A DNA stretch of 64,000 nucleotides from Tolypocladium sp. Sup5 PDA-1 (lineage: Eukaryota; Ascomycota; Sordariomycetes; Hypocreales; Ophiocordycipitaceae): assembly GCA_000750105.3 (NCBI GenBank), contig JPHH03000034.1, positions 248,001-312,000 of the forward strand. Reading direction: 5' to 3'. The translations under genes and the position numbers were made by a program. Below the pieces are notes generated by a model that was not told the origin of the DNA, did not search any database, and saw nothing but the letters and a program-made list of their open reading frames with translations. Positions 46,248 to 56,993 of this stretch are shown here, in pieces. Every line of letters begins with the position of its first letter. The stretch's first letter is position 1.

Positions 46248-47659
46248 TGTGCGGAATCTGCGGTCTGCCCGCTCGACAGTTGGTCGTAGTCGTAGTGACG
46301 TCGAAGGCTTGCCGCAATGCCCGCGAAGGAATTGAATTGCCTAATGCAACAGGCAGCAACTTGAAGTTGCCTGTAGCAAGGTTGAAGTCTCGGAGAATTT
46401 TAATCGCAAGTCGAATCTAACATGCAAGGTTTCCGTAGCCCAGGTCCAACGAGAGCCATCTCCCCAGACTTGACATGTATGACCCCTGATACGAAGGGAA
46501 ACAGATCGAGGCTCGTTAGATCGGATTCGGCAGGCCCCCACAATCACCACCTAACAATCCCCTAACATGCATGCGTGACAAACGGGCTTTACACCTTACT
46601 GCTTGCGGTTGTCTAAAGACAGATCACCATGCGCGGCCGGGGCGGCAACAGCTTCCGGAAACGGTCTACATCCTCGCGGCTTTAGCCCAGCCAGATGTGC
46701 GTGCACTCGTTATGGTGACCAAAAGAGTCATGGAAAAAAGTCTCCTCAGCCACTAGTAGAATGTAACAAAGCATCACGAGTTTGCGAGTGTGAATGTGAC
46801 CTCCCTCTAAGCACTCAAGCCACATCTGTTCGTGCACAGCCGAGTCATCTGCGCCGTCTGCGCCGGGCATTGCCGTCGAGGATGACGAATATAGAGGTCT
46901 CTACGGGCTAAGGAAACGCCACTGTCTGTACTATAGGCCCTGCACAATGTAGTTGGAAGGCATCTGACCTGAGTTGTATTCAACCAGTATTGTCGTCCAG
47001 TATTGTCGTCGTGGGTTCCAAAAGCCTCAACGCGCTAGGATGACGCCGCCAGCCGCTCTCTGCTCCGTGCACTGCCGACAATCGACCGAAGGGTGTCCGC
47101 CGCTCCGAAGAGCCGTTGGTTCAATCGTCGAGACCGACTAGGCCTACTTCGGTCCTATTGTCATCTCATTCACAAAGCCTATGGCCCGGGCCCCAGACCA
47201 CAACCAACATCAATACGTTGGCTCCCCTGTAAAGATGTGGAGGCAAGAAACGATGCGTTGTGACTCGTCAAAAAGAGAGAAGCACAGCAGGAACAGCTGC
47301 CAAAGATATCCCCCCCCCCCCCCACCTTTTCCAAAATTAAGGTTGGGTGTTGGATATGTCGTTTGATTTCAAGACGATGTGGTGCAGGTCTCGTATATGC
47401 CATCTCAAGCACCCTGACTCTCTCAAAGTCTAAGCTCCTTCTCGATTTTGTTCTAGCGATGTGGATATCAAGCATGAAACGCGTACATTAAATCAATGTT
47501 CCACAAGTAAAACGCTTGTAGAAACAAGACTTCTGTCGTTACAAGCAGGATCTCAACTATTCAGACTAAACGTCGGCCCAGACGCAGCCTACTCCAGCTT
47601 GAGGCCACGGACGTCATCTACACGCCACAGACTGCTTGACGACAGTCCTACGCCCTACA
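46248..47659. other. Divergent intergenic region between the PLP enzyme and the GMC-hydrolase fusion
   Basis: Should contain both promoters. A run of 14 C lies at 47310-47323. No gene or clear TATA box seen. Confidence 0.5.
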
Positions 47660-50600
47660 ATGCGGTGCCAGCAGCAGTACAGCGACAACGCAATGGCGCC
47701 TGGAGACCCTCGGCCATGTTGCCGCCGCTGCCGTTGCAGCAAGCCAGGGAAGTATCAGAGCAAGTCATCGAGCAAGCATGACGACGACGATGGTAACGCG
47801 TTTTTGCCAATCAATGCTGGGGAAAACAAACAGCAAGCACACCGAAGGCCTTTCCCACGCATTGCAAAGGCAGTTCATCTTATTCGTGCCTCCTACGACT
47901 GCATTGTCATCGGTTCCGGCTACGGCGGTGGGGTGGCCGCTGCGCGCATGGCTCGAGCAGGAGAGTCCGTATGCGTACTTGAGCGGGGCGAGGAGAGATG
48001 GCCTGGGGAATATCCCGTCAGCTCCCGGGATGTGGCCAGGCAGTTTCATTCATCCGGAAACTTTACGCCTGGCCTTGAGACCTTAGGTCCTGTCGACAAT
48101 GGGAACCCGACGGGGATGTTCCATCTGGTGGTCGGCCAAGGCCAGAGCGCTGTCGTCTGCAACGGTGAGCGGAGTTTTAACCCCACGGACAATGCTCAGG
48201 TCACTTACTTGTCCGCGTCACAGGCCTGGGTGGTGGAAGCTTGATCAACGCCAATGTGTTTCTCGAAGCGGACCCGGAGTCTCTGGCAATGGAATTTTGG
48301 CCCCCAGAGATTCGAGAAAACCCATCATGTTTGAAAAAGTGTAAGCCTTATTCAGCGGTTTAACCACCTGCTCGTTCCACCTTACCTGGGGCTCGACTTA
48401 TACGAATACATGGCATATAGATTACCAAAAGGTCAGAGATGTGCTCGAGCCTGAGCCATACCCAGGCGATTGGCCGAAATTGAAAAAGATGCAAGTCTTT
48501 TCGCGCCAGGCCAAGATCCTGGGTATGGAGGACAGGTACTATCGAGTCCCACAGACAACTCGTTTCCGACCAGGGCCTAATCGCTGCGGCGTCAACATGT
48601 CACCCTCGACCTTGACCGGCCTAGACTCAACGGGTGTCAACGACGGGTCGAAAATGACGACGTTGGTGACGTACTTGGTGGACGCATGGAACCGGGGCGC
48701 CGACATGTTCTGTCAATGCGAGGTCCGGCACATTGAAAAGGTCACGGACTCCCGTGGCGGATATCTCGTCTACTTTGCCTGGCATGGGCACAAGCGCCGC
48801 CGCTTCAGAGACAATTTTCAAGGAGATCTCATGTGGATTCACGCCAAGAAAGCCGTCTTCCTCGGTGCCGGTGCAATCGGGACGACGGAGATCTTGTTAA
48901 GAAGCAAGGCCATGGGCTTGGGCATGAGCGACTGCGTGGGCCAGGGCATGAGCGGGAACGGCGACATGATGGCTTTCGGGTACCTTGCCACGGAGTGTCC
49001 CAATCTACAAAGCCTGCCGGACTAACGATATGTCAGATGCAATGTCGACAGCGAAGTCAACGCCGTCGGCAACCCTCGTCCGAGCCCACACAACCCCGTG
49101 GGACCAACCATCACTAGCATCATAGACAATCGAGGACGGCACGGAAATCCGCTGGACGGCTTCGTGATAGAAGACGGCGCCATGCCGCACGCCATGTCAA
49201 GTTTGCTTCAAGCTATGCTTAAACTCATGCCACCGGTTCATGCCCCGACGAAGAAGAGGACCCTGCTGGAGAGAGCCAAAGCGGCCGTCAGGGGATGTAA
49301 GAGGCTTATAGGTCTAGGCTCGGGGTACGACGATCTGAGGAAGACCTGTGTGTTCCTAATAATGTCTCACGACGGTAAGGGACCTTGGCTGACTGCTTGA
49401 GTCGTTGAAGAATGAGGCTAAGCCGAGACTGCAGGTAGCCAGGCAACCCTCCGCCTGAAAAACGACCAGCCACAGTTGCAGTTCCTGGGAGTCGGCCGGA
49501 GCGATCAAATCAAGCGGCTCAATGAATTGCTCGCACGGGCTACCGAAGGCGTCGGAGGAACACTGGCAGGGAGCCCATTCAATGCAGCCTTGGGAGGGCA
49601 GCAGATCACGGTCCATCCTCTGGGGTAAGTCCACGCTCCCTCGATGGCACGTTTGCCGTTGCAACCATTGCCGGTTCTAATGAGTCGGCCACAGCGGAGC
49701 GAAAATGTCCCGAGACAACACAGGTTCGAATGGCGTGACGAACCACGTGGGCGAGGTCTTTACCGGCAATGACACTACAGAAACCCACCCTGGCCTCATT
49801 GTGACCGACGGCGCGGCTATTCCCTCTGCGATTGGGGTGAATCCGTTGGCAACAATTGCTGCCCTGGCCGAGAGGGCGGTTGCAGAGTACGCCAAGAGAA
49901 ACAATCTGGTCATCAACGAGGAGGAGAATGGCGTCCTTGATCTCTTTGGACACCCAGCACACGGCCGGGGGTCATTGGAAGATGGCGTAGTCGAAGCCGG
50001 AGCTGCGCGTACAGCCGCGGACGTGTTGTGTCGCGGCGACTTGAGCACAGCTACCGATGTCGACTTCACCGAGCTCTTGTCCGGCTTCGTCCATCGCGGC
50101 TCAAGCACGGGATGGGACGACAGGGAAGCCTACGAGTGTGCGTATCGCACTGGCAAGGGCCGAGGCGAAGCGGCGAGACTGTTCCTGAGCGTCGTGGCCT
50201 GCGAGGTGAGCTCTCCGGATGGCGCGACCCGGTACAGCGGAGTTCTCACGGGCACGTTTGTCTGTCCGACAATCGAGGGCTCGCCGTTCATGGTGGTGGG
50301 CGGTGACTTTGGCCTGTTTATGCCAGACGACAGTGCACCACAAGCGAGCAAGCTAACGTACGAGTTTGGCATGACGGGCACTAACGGGCGGCGCCTTAAT
50401 TTCCATGGTTACAAGGTGGTCGACTCGTCCGTTGCGTTGAGCCCTCGCCGGCTATGGCAGTCGACGACCACTCTGTACGTGAGCATCACGGAGCCTGACC
50501 CTCCAGCCGGCGTTTGGAGATTGGCCCAGGAAAACGGCAGCGAGTCTACTCTCAACCCGCAGAGTCACCCGGACGACGTGATCAAAGAATGTGACGAGGC

Positions 50601-51990
50601 ACAGCGCCACGCCCTGCGACACCGGTCGCTGGTCGCCGTGGGCGTCATGAATGTGAGGCTTAGAGATCTCTGGTCAGCGGTCTTGACGCTCACGCCAACT
50701 GGACGCCATCTTCTGGAAAAAGCCATCAATGTCGCCAAGTTTGTATCCTACTTTACGTGCAAATCGGCATCTTCCTTCTTCGTTCCACTAGCACCACTTC
50801 AGTACCCAGCGCGGGGACACCAGGGCGACACAAACTGTACGCCGCCGACAGAGTCCTTTTCCATCGCGGCAAGCGACGGCGTGTGCACCGAGATGCACAT
50901 GTGGGAGCCTGACCCGGGCGCCGTCGCGACCGACGCCCATGGCAGGCCCGTGGAGGTGGAGAATCTGTTCATGATTCCTGGTGCTGGGGTTGACCACCAG
51001 ATATTTGCGCTGCCGACGATCCCGTTCAACACAATCAATTACTTTACGCGGGCCGGCTACCGCATCTTCGTAACAGTGCACCGCATCGGCAGGCTGCAGA
51101 CGGCGCGAGGGCCTTGGACAACGTACGATGCCAGGCTCGACATCAAGGCATGTCTCGAACACATCCGCAGGGAGTACGGCGAAGACAAGATCTACACCAT
51201 TGCGCACTGCATGGGGTCCGTCGCCTTTGCTAGCGGTCTGCTGGACGGCACCATCCCGCCGGACTGGATACTGGGCATCACCTGCAGCCAGGTCTTTATG
51301 AACCCCGTCTGGAGCACGCTGAATTCCGTAAAGGCTAGCTCGCCGGCACCCCTGGGCCGGCTGTACACCCTCGTAGCCGGTCCGTTCCTCGGCACCAGCA
51401 CTTCCGAGCACGACGGCCTGGCCGAACGGATGTTGAACCAGATGCTGCGGTTCTACCCGGGGGACAGGCGCGAGATGTGCAGCAGCGCCGCTTGCCACCG
51501 TGCGTCGCTCCTCTTTGGGCGATGCTGGAACCATCGCAACTTGAACGAGGCGACGCACCGCTACATTGACCGCATCATCTATGGCGCCAGCATGACCCTC
51601 ATAGATCTGCTGGTTCGCATGGGCCGCCACGGGCGTGTTAGCGGCAATGCCCCGACGTACGATGATCTCACGACGCCCGAGAACATACAACGCCTCCGTG
51701 GAATTCCATTTTTTCTTTTCAGCGGTCTGGGTAACGGAGTTCTCTCTCCAGTAGCCACCGAAAGGACGTACGAGGTCTTGTGCGACACCTTTGGGATATC
51801 AGCGGGCGCAGGCGCAGACATCCAGTACCGCAGGCGGGTGGTGGCAGGCTATGGGCACCTGGATTGCTGGATGGGCCGGAACGCTTGGAAGGACATCTTT
51901 CCCTTTGTGCGTAAAGAGGTCGATCGTGTTATTAGAGGTGAGGAGTATACCTTTCGCCCGCCTCACGACAGATTTCGGTGTTTTGTGTAG
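47660..51990 (+). CDS. GMC (cholesterol-oxidase-type) flavoenzyme fused to an alpha/beta hydrolase, 1334 aa, six exons
   Basis: Exons 47660-48164, 48224-48340, 48421-48979, 49037-49374, 49435-49624 and 49695-51990 (introns 59, 80, 57, 60 and 70 nt). The sum is 4005 nt, 1335 codons. The FAD dinucleotide fold is YDCIVIGSGYGGGVAAARMA (residues 79-98). The GLGGGSLINANVFLE block spans intron 1. The C-terminal GMC catalytic block is HPLGGAKMS, then HPGLIVTDGAAIPSAIGVNP. After a middle beta-rich region, from about residue 985, an alpha/beta hydrolase follows: FMIPGAGVDHQIF, the nucleophile elbow AHCMGS with Cys1075, and a late GYGHLDCWMG His. Known: similar two-domain oxidoreductase-hydrolases occur in fungi and actinobacteria, substrates mostly unknown, sterols or lipids suspected. 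The short Cys/Arg-rich N-tail is odd; the second ATG (residue 12) is also possible. Confidence 0.92.
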
Positions 51991-52217
51991 GCTTATGCCT
52001 GGCTGGAGTTTAGAAGAGTTTAGAACAGACTACCTCATTGGTATTGTTGCTGCCACAGCGTCGCTATCTAGCAAGCTGTACTTTATTACTACTATAAAGC
52101 TCCTTTTGGGACTCTAAAAATTACCATATCCCGTTGCTGCCTCATGTCTCGATAATAGGCCCCTGGTACTGTTTCTTACCCCAAACCAAGTAATTGTCGC
52201 GTAGAAGATATATGCCA

Positions 52218-52668
52218 CTATAATGGCTGCTGGAAAGACAGCAGGCCTGCACTTTTGCTTGTATGGTCAAGCGGATTTATCCGACAGTAATACACAATGC
52301 TAAACATGGCGACCATGCCCGCCACTAAAACGCTGTAGTTCATCGAGGCTGCATCAACCGGAGTTGCCGGGGGGAAGAAGCTAAAGAACAGGATGACGAC
52401 TAAATACGCGCAGGCAAAGGCATTGTTAATAATGCCAGAAATACCAGTGATACGCCAAGGACCCCAGACCAGTTCCACACTAGTCGTATTAGCAACAGCG
52501 GGGAGTGGTGTCTCATCGGGCCGTTCGATGCCGTTGATGCAACGTCGGTAGAGAAGCAGAGAAGTGGCGATGAGGTACAAGCTGGAGACGGAGATGGAGA
52601 TGACGTCGTTGAACGCAGTAGAGGATCCAATGTTAATAAGGGCCAGAAGGCAGGAGATGACGAGAGGG
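52218..52668 (-). pseudogene. 3' fragment of an APC-family amino acid permease
   Basis: On the minus strand SCLLALINIGSSTAFNDVIS, SLYLIATSLLLYRRC, LVWGPWRITGISGIINNAFA and CAYLVVILFFSFFPP are followed by MNYSVLVAGMVAMFSIVYY. These are the last four or so membrane segments of a fungal amino acid permease. Upstream (higher coordinates) the coding signal stops abruptly at the edge of an AT-rich block, so about two thirds of the gene is missing. After IVYY the frame continues into an unlikely tail. It is not a relative by position of the intact permease at 10419. A truncated gene is the simplest reading. Confidence 0.8.
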
Positions 52669-53400
52669 AGTAGATTAGATAGACTAGGCTTAGGTCTTAA
52701 TATAGAATTTTTATATAGGATACCTTAAGTTATTTATGCTCTTTATTATTAAGTTCGAATACTACTATCTCGAAAGAAGCCGTCTATAAGATAACGAACG
52801 ATAATAAGAGCTTTTAACCCCGATCTTAATATAACCTAAGAGTAAGTAAAAGGCTTATTAATTAGTTAACTTACTTAGTTAAAGCCTGAAAATAAGTATG
52901 ATACGTTAGTTACTACCCTGCCCTCCCTATTTAAATATTTATAGAAGGTGGATTCTGCTAGCGTAGTTTATAACCTAGAAAGAATCGGTATAATAAAGCA
53001 TCTAGAGCCTCGAGAATAGATAGCTCCTCCTTAGTTTATAATTTCACGAATTAAGCTCTTAGCTTTTCCTCTAAAATTTTTAAGATAGCATTCGTTACCT
53101 TTCCGCGTATTTCCTTCTTTATTCTACTATACAAATGTTTCCTTAGACAGGCACGGCCTCTATATTATATACCTTATAAACTCCGTTACTCTCGGCTTTC
53201 AGTATATTCGTTTTCCCTTATTAAAGTAATCTCCGATAACTGTCTTTGAGAGTCTCGCTACGGCATATAATAATAAGATTAGAAAGGTAACTGCGAAAAA
53301 GCAGCAAAATGTAACTATAACTACTAAACCTTAAGGAAATTCTTCTATGACCGTTACTTTCTCGCCGCCGATGCCGCCCTTAAATCAGCCGTAACCCTGA
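52669..53400. repeat. AT-rich RIP-like block
   Basis: Very AT-rich with dense TA steps and stops in all frames (for example TTATTATTAAGTTCGAATAC). On the minus strand near 53250-53130 a coding-like string survives, broken by stops (TVIGDYFNKGKRIY), which suggests a mutated transposon ORF; its family is unclear. The block directly abuts the truncated permease. A gene-free 325 nt follows before the MDR gene. Confidence 0.65.
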
Positions 53401-53725
53401 GATATACTTCCCTTAGTGTCATTTTACATTTTTCAAACTCCAGAACCGGCTGCGGAAGACTGATGTCGGCGCCAGAATGAAGTTACAGTACTCAGCGCCA
53501 GTTCCATGTGACTGGCTTACAGACTCTCTCGAATGCCTGCTTATAAATACTATCCCGTAATACTGACTAATATTGATTAACCCGCAACTGCAAGGGAACA
53601 ATAATTTGAATTGATAAGCAGTAGAAGTGCTTAGTAATGATGCGGTATTAAGGTTACCACGTAAGTGAGAGGTATATACTAACCGACCTATCTTCTTAGG
53701 GAACATATTTGTTCAAAAGTTACAT

Positions 53726-54894
53726 ATGTTCGAAAAGGTTTCCCGTGATATAATGCCTCAATCCTGGCAAATTTATCCTAATGTCAAAGGAGCCTCGTGG
53801 CGCTCCGAAGCTGCCCTCGCCAACCTTGAACTTAGAGACGTTGCGAAGCCCACTGCTCAACCAGGCATGGCTCTTGTCCGCATTCGGGCCGTTGCCCTTA
53901 ATGCTCGAGATCTAATGGTAATTGCGAACGACCCAGTTTACCCAACGAAAGCCGTTCCGGGCATCAGTCCCTGTAGTGACGGTGCAGGGATTGTCGAAGC
54001 TGTCGGCGAGCTTAGTATATGGGAAGTTGGGGACAGAGTCATCCTGGCGCAGAATTCATGGATAAGTGGACTTGATGCAGCTGGTTTTAATATCAATTCT
54101 GCACTGGGTGGAGGAGCGGTACAAGGTACCCTAAGACAGTATGCTGTCGTCAGAGACGACCACCTGCTGCGGGCGCCGAGAAACTTGAGTTTTGAAGAAG
54201 CGGCCACGATCCCCACAGCTGGTGGAACAGCGGCGAATGCTCTGTTCTTCGGCCCGATAAAGACTGAGAAAGGAGTAACGGTCCTGACGCAAGGCACCGG
54301 CGGTGTTAGCACCTTCGCTATTCAGGTACCTGGTCGACATAGATATAGTAATAGAGAGGCACTGACAAATGTAGCTTGCGGCAGCTGCTGGAGCCACAGT
54401 GATAGCAACATCTTCATCTGATGAGAAGCTGGAGCTGGCAAGGCGCCTTGGGGCATCCCAAACGATCAACTATCGAAAGCAGCCCGAGTGGGATCACGAA
54501 GTTCGGCGGCTGAATAACGGTAGGGGAGTTGAAGGTCGGAGGTGCCGGCACGATTGAAATGTCGCTTAAAAGTCTACGTCAAGGAGGGCTTGTCTCTGTT
54601 ATCGGTATTCTCACACCATCTCAGCAACTTGATCTTATACCAGAATTATTATATGGCGCTAAAACAGGTAAGCAGCTCCTTCTAAAGATTCATAGAAGGA
54701 CTGATCTGAACATGGTAACAGCAAGGGGCGTACTGGGCATGAGCAGAGATATGAATATTGAGCTTGTCCGAATGATTGAGGAGCATGAAATCCGCCCTGT
54801 TATTGCGCGTACTTTTGAGTGGGATAAGGCTAAAGAAGCACTAAAGATGTTATTAGATCAAACAGATGTTGGGAAGATTGTTATTAAGGTATAG
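53726..54894 (+). pseudogene. MDR-family alcohol dehydrogenase / quinone-oxidoreductase, frameshifted
   Basis: Exon 1 (53726-54325) encodes a GroES-like domain: AVALNARDLMVIAND, PCSDGAGIVEAVGE and VGDRVILAQNSW. NAD(P)-binding residues follow: TIPTAGGTAANALFFGP and VLTQGTGGVSTFAIQ. Introns lie at 54326-54374 and 54668-54721. Between them the frame breaks at about 54530: after LNNGRGVE the reading shifts, and the expected VGGAG strand resumes in another frame (VGGAGTIEMSLKSLRQGGL) before ARGVLGMSRDMNIEL and the C-terminus FEWDKAKEALKML. About 10-13 nt appear to be missing. No GT-AG pair rescues it. Known: such enzymes reduce or oxidise carbonyls with NADPH. Zinc ligands of classic ADHs are not evident. 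Alternatives: an assembly error, or a polymorphic null allele. Confidence 0.75.
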
Positions 54895-55239
54895 ATCATA
54901 TTGTTCAAATACGCTTAGTATAACGTGCCTCGTCGGCCCATAGGGAGAGATTAACCCTGGTCCTGTATCTGTGATAGCCCCGTGCTCCGAGCGTGTTATT
55001 CTGCGCCTGTTTGCCAAGCAGGGTGTCTCTGTGCCGTTTCGGTGCAGCGCGTTATAGAGCTTGTTTGATGTTATGATGGATGGCCATTGCGATTAAAAGA
55101 AGCAAAAGAATGATAATTCGTGAACAACAGCTGGGAAAAGAAAGACGACGGACAGTTCCGGAGCGCTTGTTATAAATGAGAAGTAGAGGAAGAGAACGAG
55201 GAACGACAGCATAGAGCGCCGGCTCTTCTTATGCTCTTC

Positions 55240-55572
55240 GAAGACGCGGCAAACATCGCTGCGGGAGTCAAGTTTGCAGCAGAGTCGAATGTACGATTGA
55301 CCATCCAGAATCTAGCCATGAGTGCGTCATCATGGTCTTGTCTAACAAGGTTGTGGCAGAGCAATCGCTAACTAGCAGCTAGCAGCTATATGGGAAAGTC
55401 TACGGGGGCTGGTAGCCTGCAAATCTGGACCCACAAGCTGCAATCGATTGAGTTCCTGGATTACAAGTCCGAGTACTACACCGGGAAAGCCGGCAAGATA
55501 GGCGCTGGAGTGCAAGGCTACGACCTCAATGCAGGCGCCAAAGAAGCAGGGCTGGTGTTTTTGGCCTTATAG
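55240..55572 (+). pseudogene. Fragment of an FAD-linked (PCMH/BBE-type) oxidase
   Basis: The frame from 55255 reads IAAGVKFAAESNVRLTIQN, the family's PP-loop region. It then loses one base and reaches an intron (55322-55385, donor GTGCGT, acceptor AGCAG). After it comes YMGKSTGAGSLQIWTHKL, then KSEYYTGKAGKIGAGVQG, ending at a stop at 55572 before the rest of the FAD domain. Known: intact members oxidise alcohols, nicotine-like or phenolic compounds with a covalent FAD. Here only about 100 residues remain and the N- and C-terminal parts are gone. Confidence 0.75.
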
Positions 55573-55710
55573 GGAAGTACGTCCCTTATATATATATAAA
55601 TATATCTAGACCCCCTTGCACTGCCTCCATCGTAGGGTATGTCTGTCTTCCCCGTTAAAATATATATCGTCTACCTTTTAGTTCGTTTCTGGATCTCTAT
55701 AAGCTAAAGA

Positions 55711-56993
55711 TTACTCCTTCGAATACTGAATACTATACTCGACCGTCTTCTGAATCCCGGGCGCCGTGTCCTTTGGCCCCTGATTTCCTGCTAGGATGCT
55801 CTCCTCGCTCCCCGTGTTAGAGCTCGGCCGCTGGATCGAGGCCAGATGCAGGCCCTGCGATTTAACGCCGCCCAGCTCAACCCAGTCACGACCGCCCCTG
55901 GACTGGCTCCCAGTCGTGGCTCGCGACTTTCCAGTGCCGTACCCGGGCGTCTCATACGCGTTGGGGTATCCCTTGCTCCTCAGCGCTGGGAACAACTTGA
56001 CGACAAAGGGCCGGAGGATCGGCAGGCAGGCGCACACGACGGCCACGTTCGGCTCGACAATGGTCCACATGACGTTTGCGATGTTGTACGTGCTGTCGGG
56101 CGACTTGGCAAAGATGTCCAGCGTCGTGACGCGCAGACACGACGTCACGACGACGAAGATGCCCACCGCGAACACAGCCATCAGCGCGACCTTTTGGGCG
56201 ACGGGTACCTCGAGCCGCCACACGAGCGGCATGGGCAGCAGCAGTATAATGACGTCGGTGGCGATGGAGAAGCCCGCGTTGGCGAACCAGAAGTTGGCCA
56301 TGTTGATGCACGTCCCCGGGACGCTCTTGTCGAACGCGCGCATGACGGGGCGACACTGGAAGATAGTAGTGGCGACGGAGGCGGTGCAGTAGACGGCGAC
56401 ACAGGAGAGGAGCGCCCAGCATGACCAGCGGAACCAGCGGACGATGCGGAAGAGGCGGAGGTAGAGGAGGAGGATGCAGCACTTGGACAGGTTGATGGAG
56501 GCTTTGTACGTGACCTGGGCCATGAAGAAGTACTGGGGGGGTCAGCACGCGCGGCGTTGAACGGCGGTGTTTCAACAAACCTTTAATGTATCGAATCTGT
56601 CGTGGCCTTTGATTGTAACCCAGTGTCGTCCCATTCCATATTGGCACGCTGAGAGTTTAGTTCAGGGGCCGGCTCGTTGGGATTGAAACGGCTGTCAGTA
56701 TGGACTCACAGGCCACGAGGAAGCCGCTTGTCAGCAGCGTGAATATCTAAACCACCAGTGAGTGGCATGCAGGGGAAAATGGCCCGGCAAGACGACCAGA
56801 CGATATGTGGTAAACTCACCAAAGCTGCAACGGCAGTCCAGTCATCGGCGCCCATCTTTCCCCCTCGCCTCAGCCGCGCCCATACCCGCAGGCCCATGAG
56901 CACGGGGCAGATGACGACAAAGACGCCCGCGGGTATGTAGACAAGATGGCCATTGTTGTCGTCTGGGTTGATGTCTGCCGTCGAGTCTGCCAT
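55711..56993 (-). CDS. SAT4/rhodopsin-domain seven-membrane-segment protein, 366 aa, four exons
   Basis: Exons 56993-56820, 56746-56710, 56648-56581 and 56532-55711 (introns 73, 61 and 48 nt). The sum is 1101 nt, 367 codons. The N-terminus is MADSTADINPDDNNGH. The first membrane segment is VYIPAGVFVVICPVLMGLRV, then ARLRRGGKMGADDWTAV, SCQYGMGRHW, YFFMAQVTYKASINLSKC, LLYLRLFR, CINMANFWFANAGFSIATDV and LLLPMPLVWRLEVP, with about seven hydrophobic segments in all. Known: a large, poorly understood fungal family related to PTH11-type receptors without the CFEM part. The C-terminal tail of about 90 residues is polar, with Ser/Thr sites. The 37-nt exon 2 is small but both its splice sites are consensus. 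The ligand is unknown. Confidence 0.9.

Noticed and set aside
50788..51690. 300-aa minus-strand frame
   Set aside because: Antisense to the hydrolase half of the GMC fusion; composition is that of a shadow frame.
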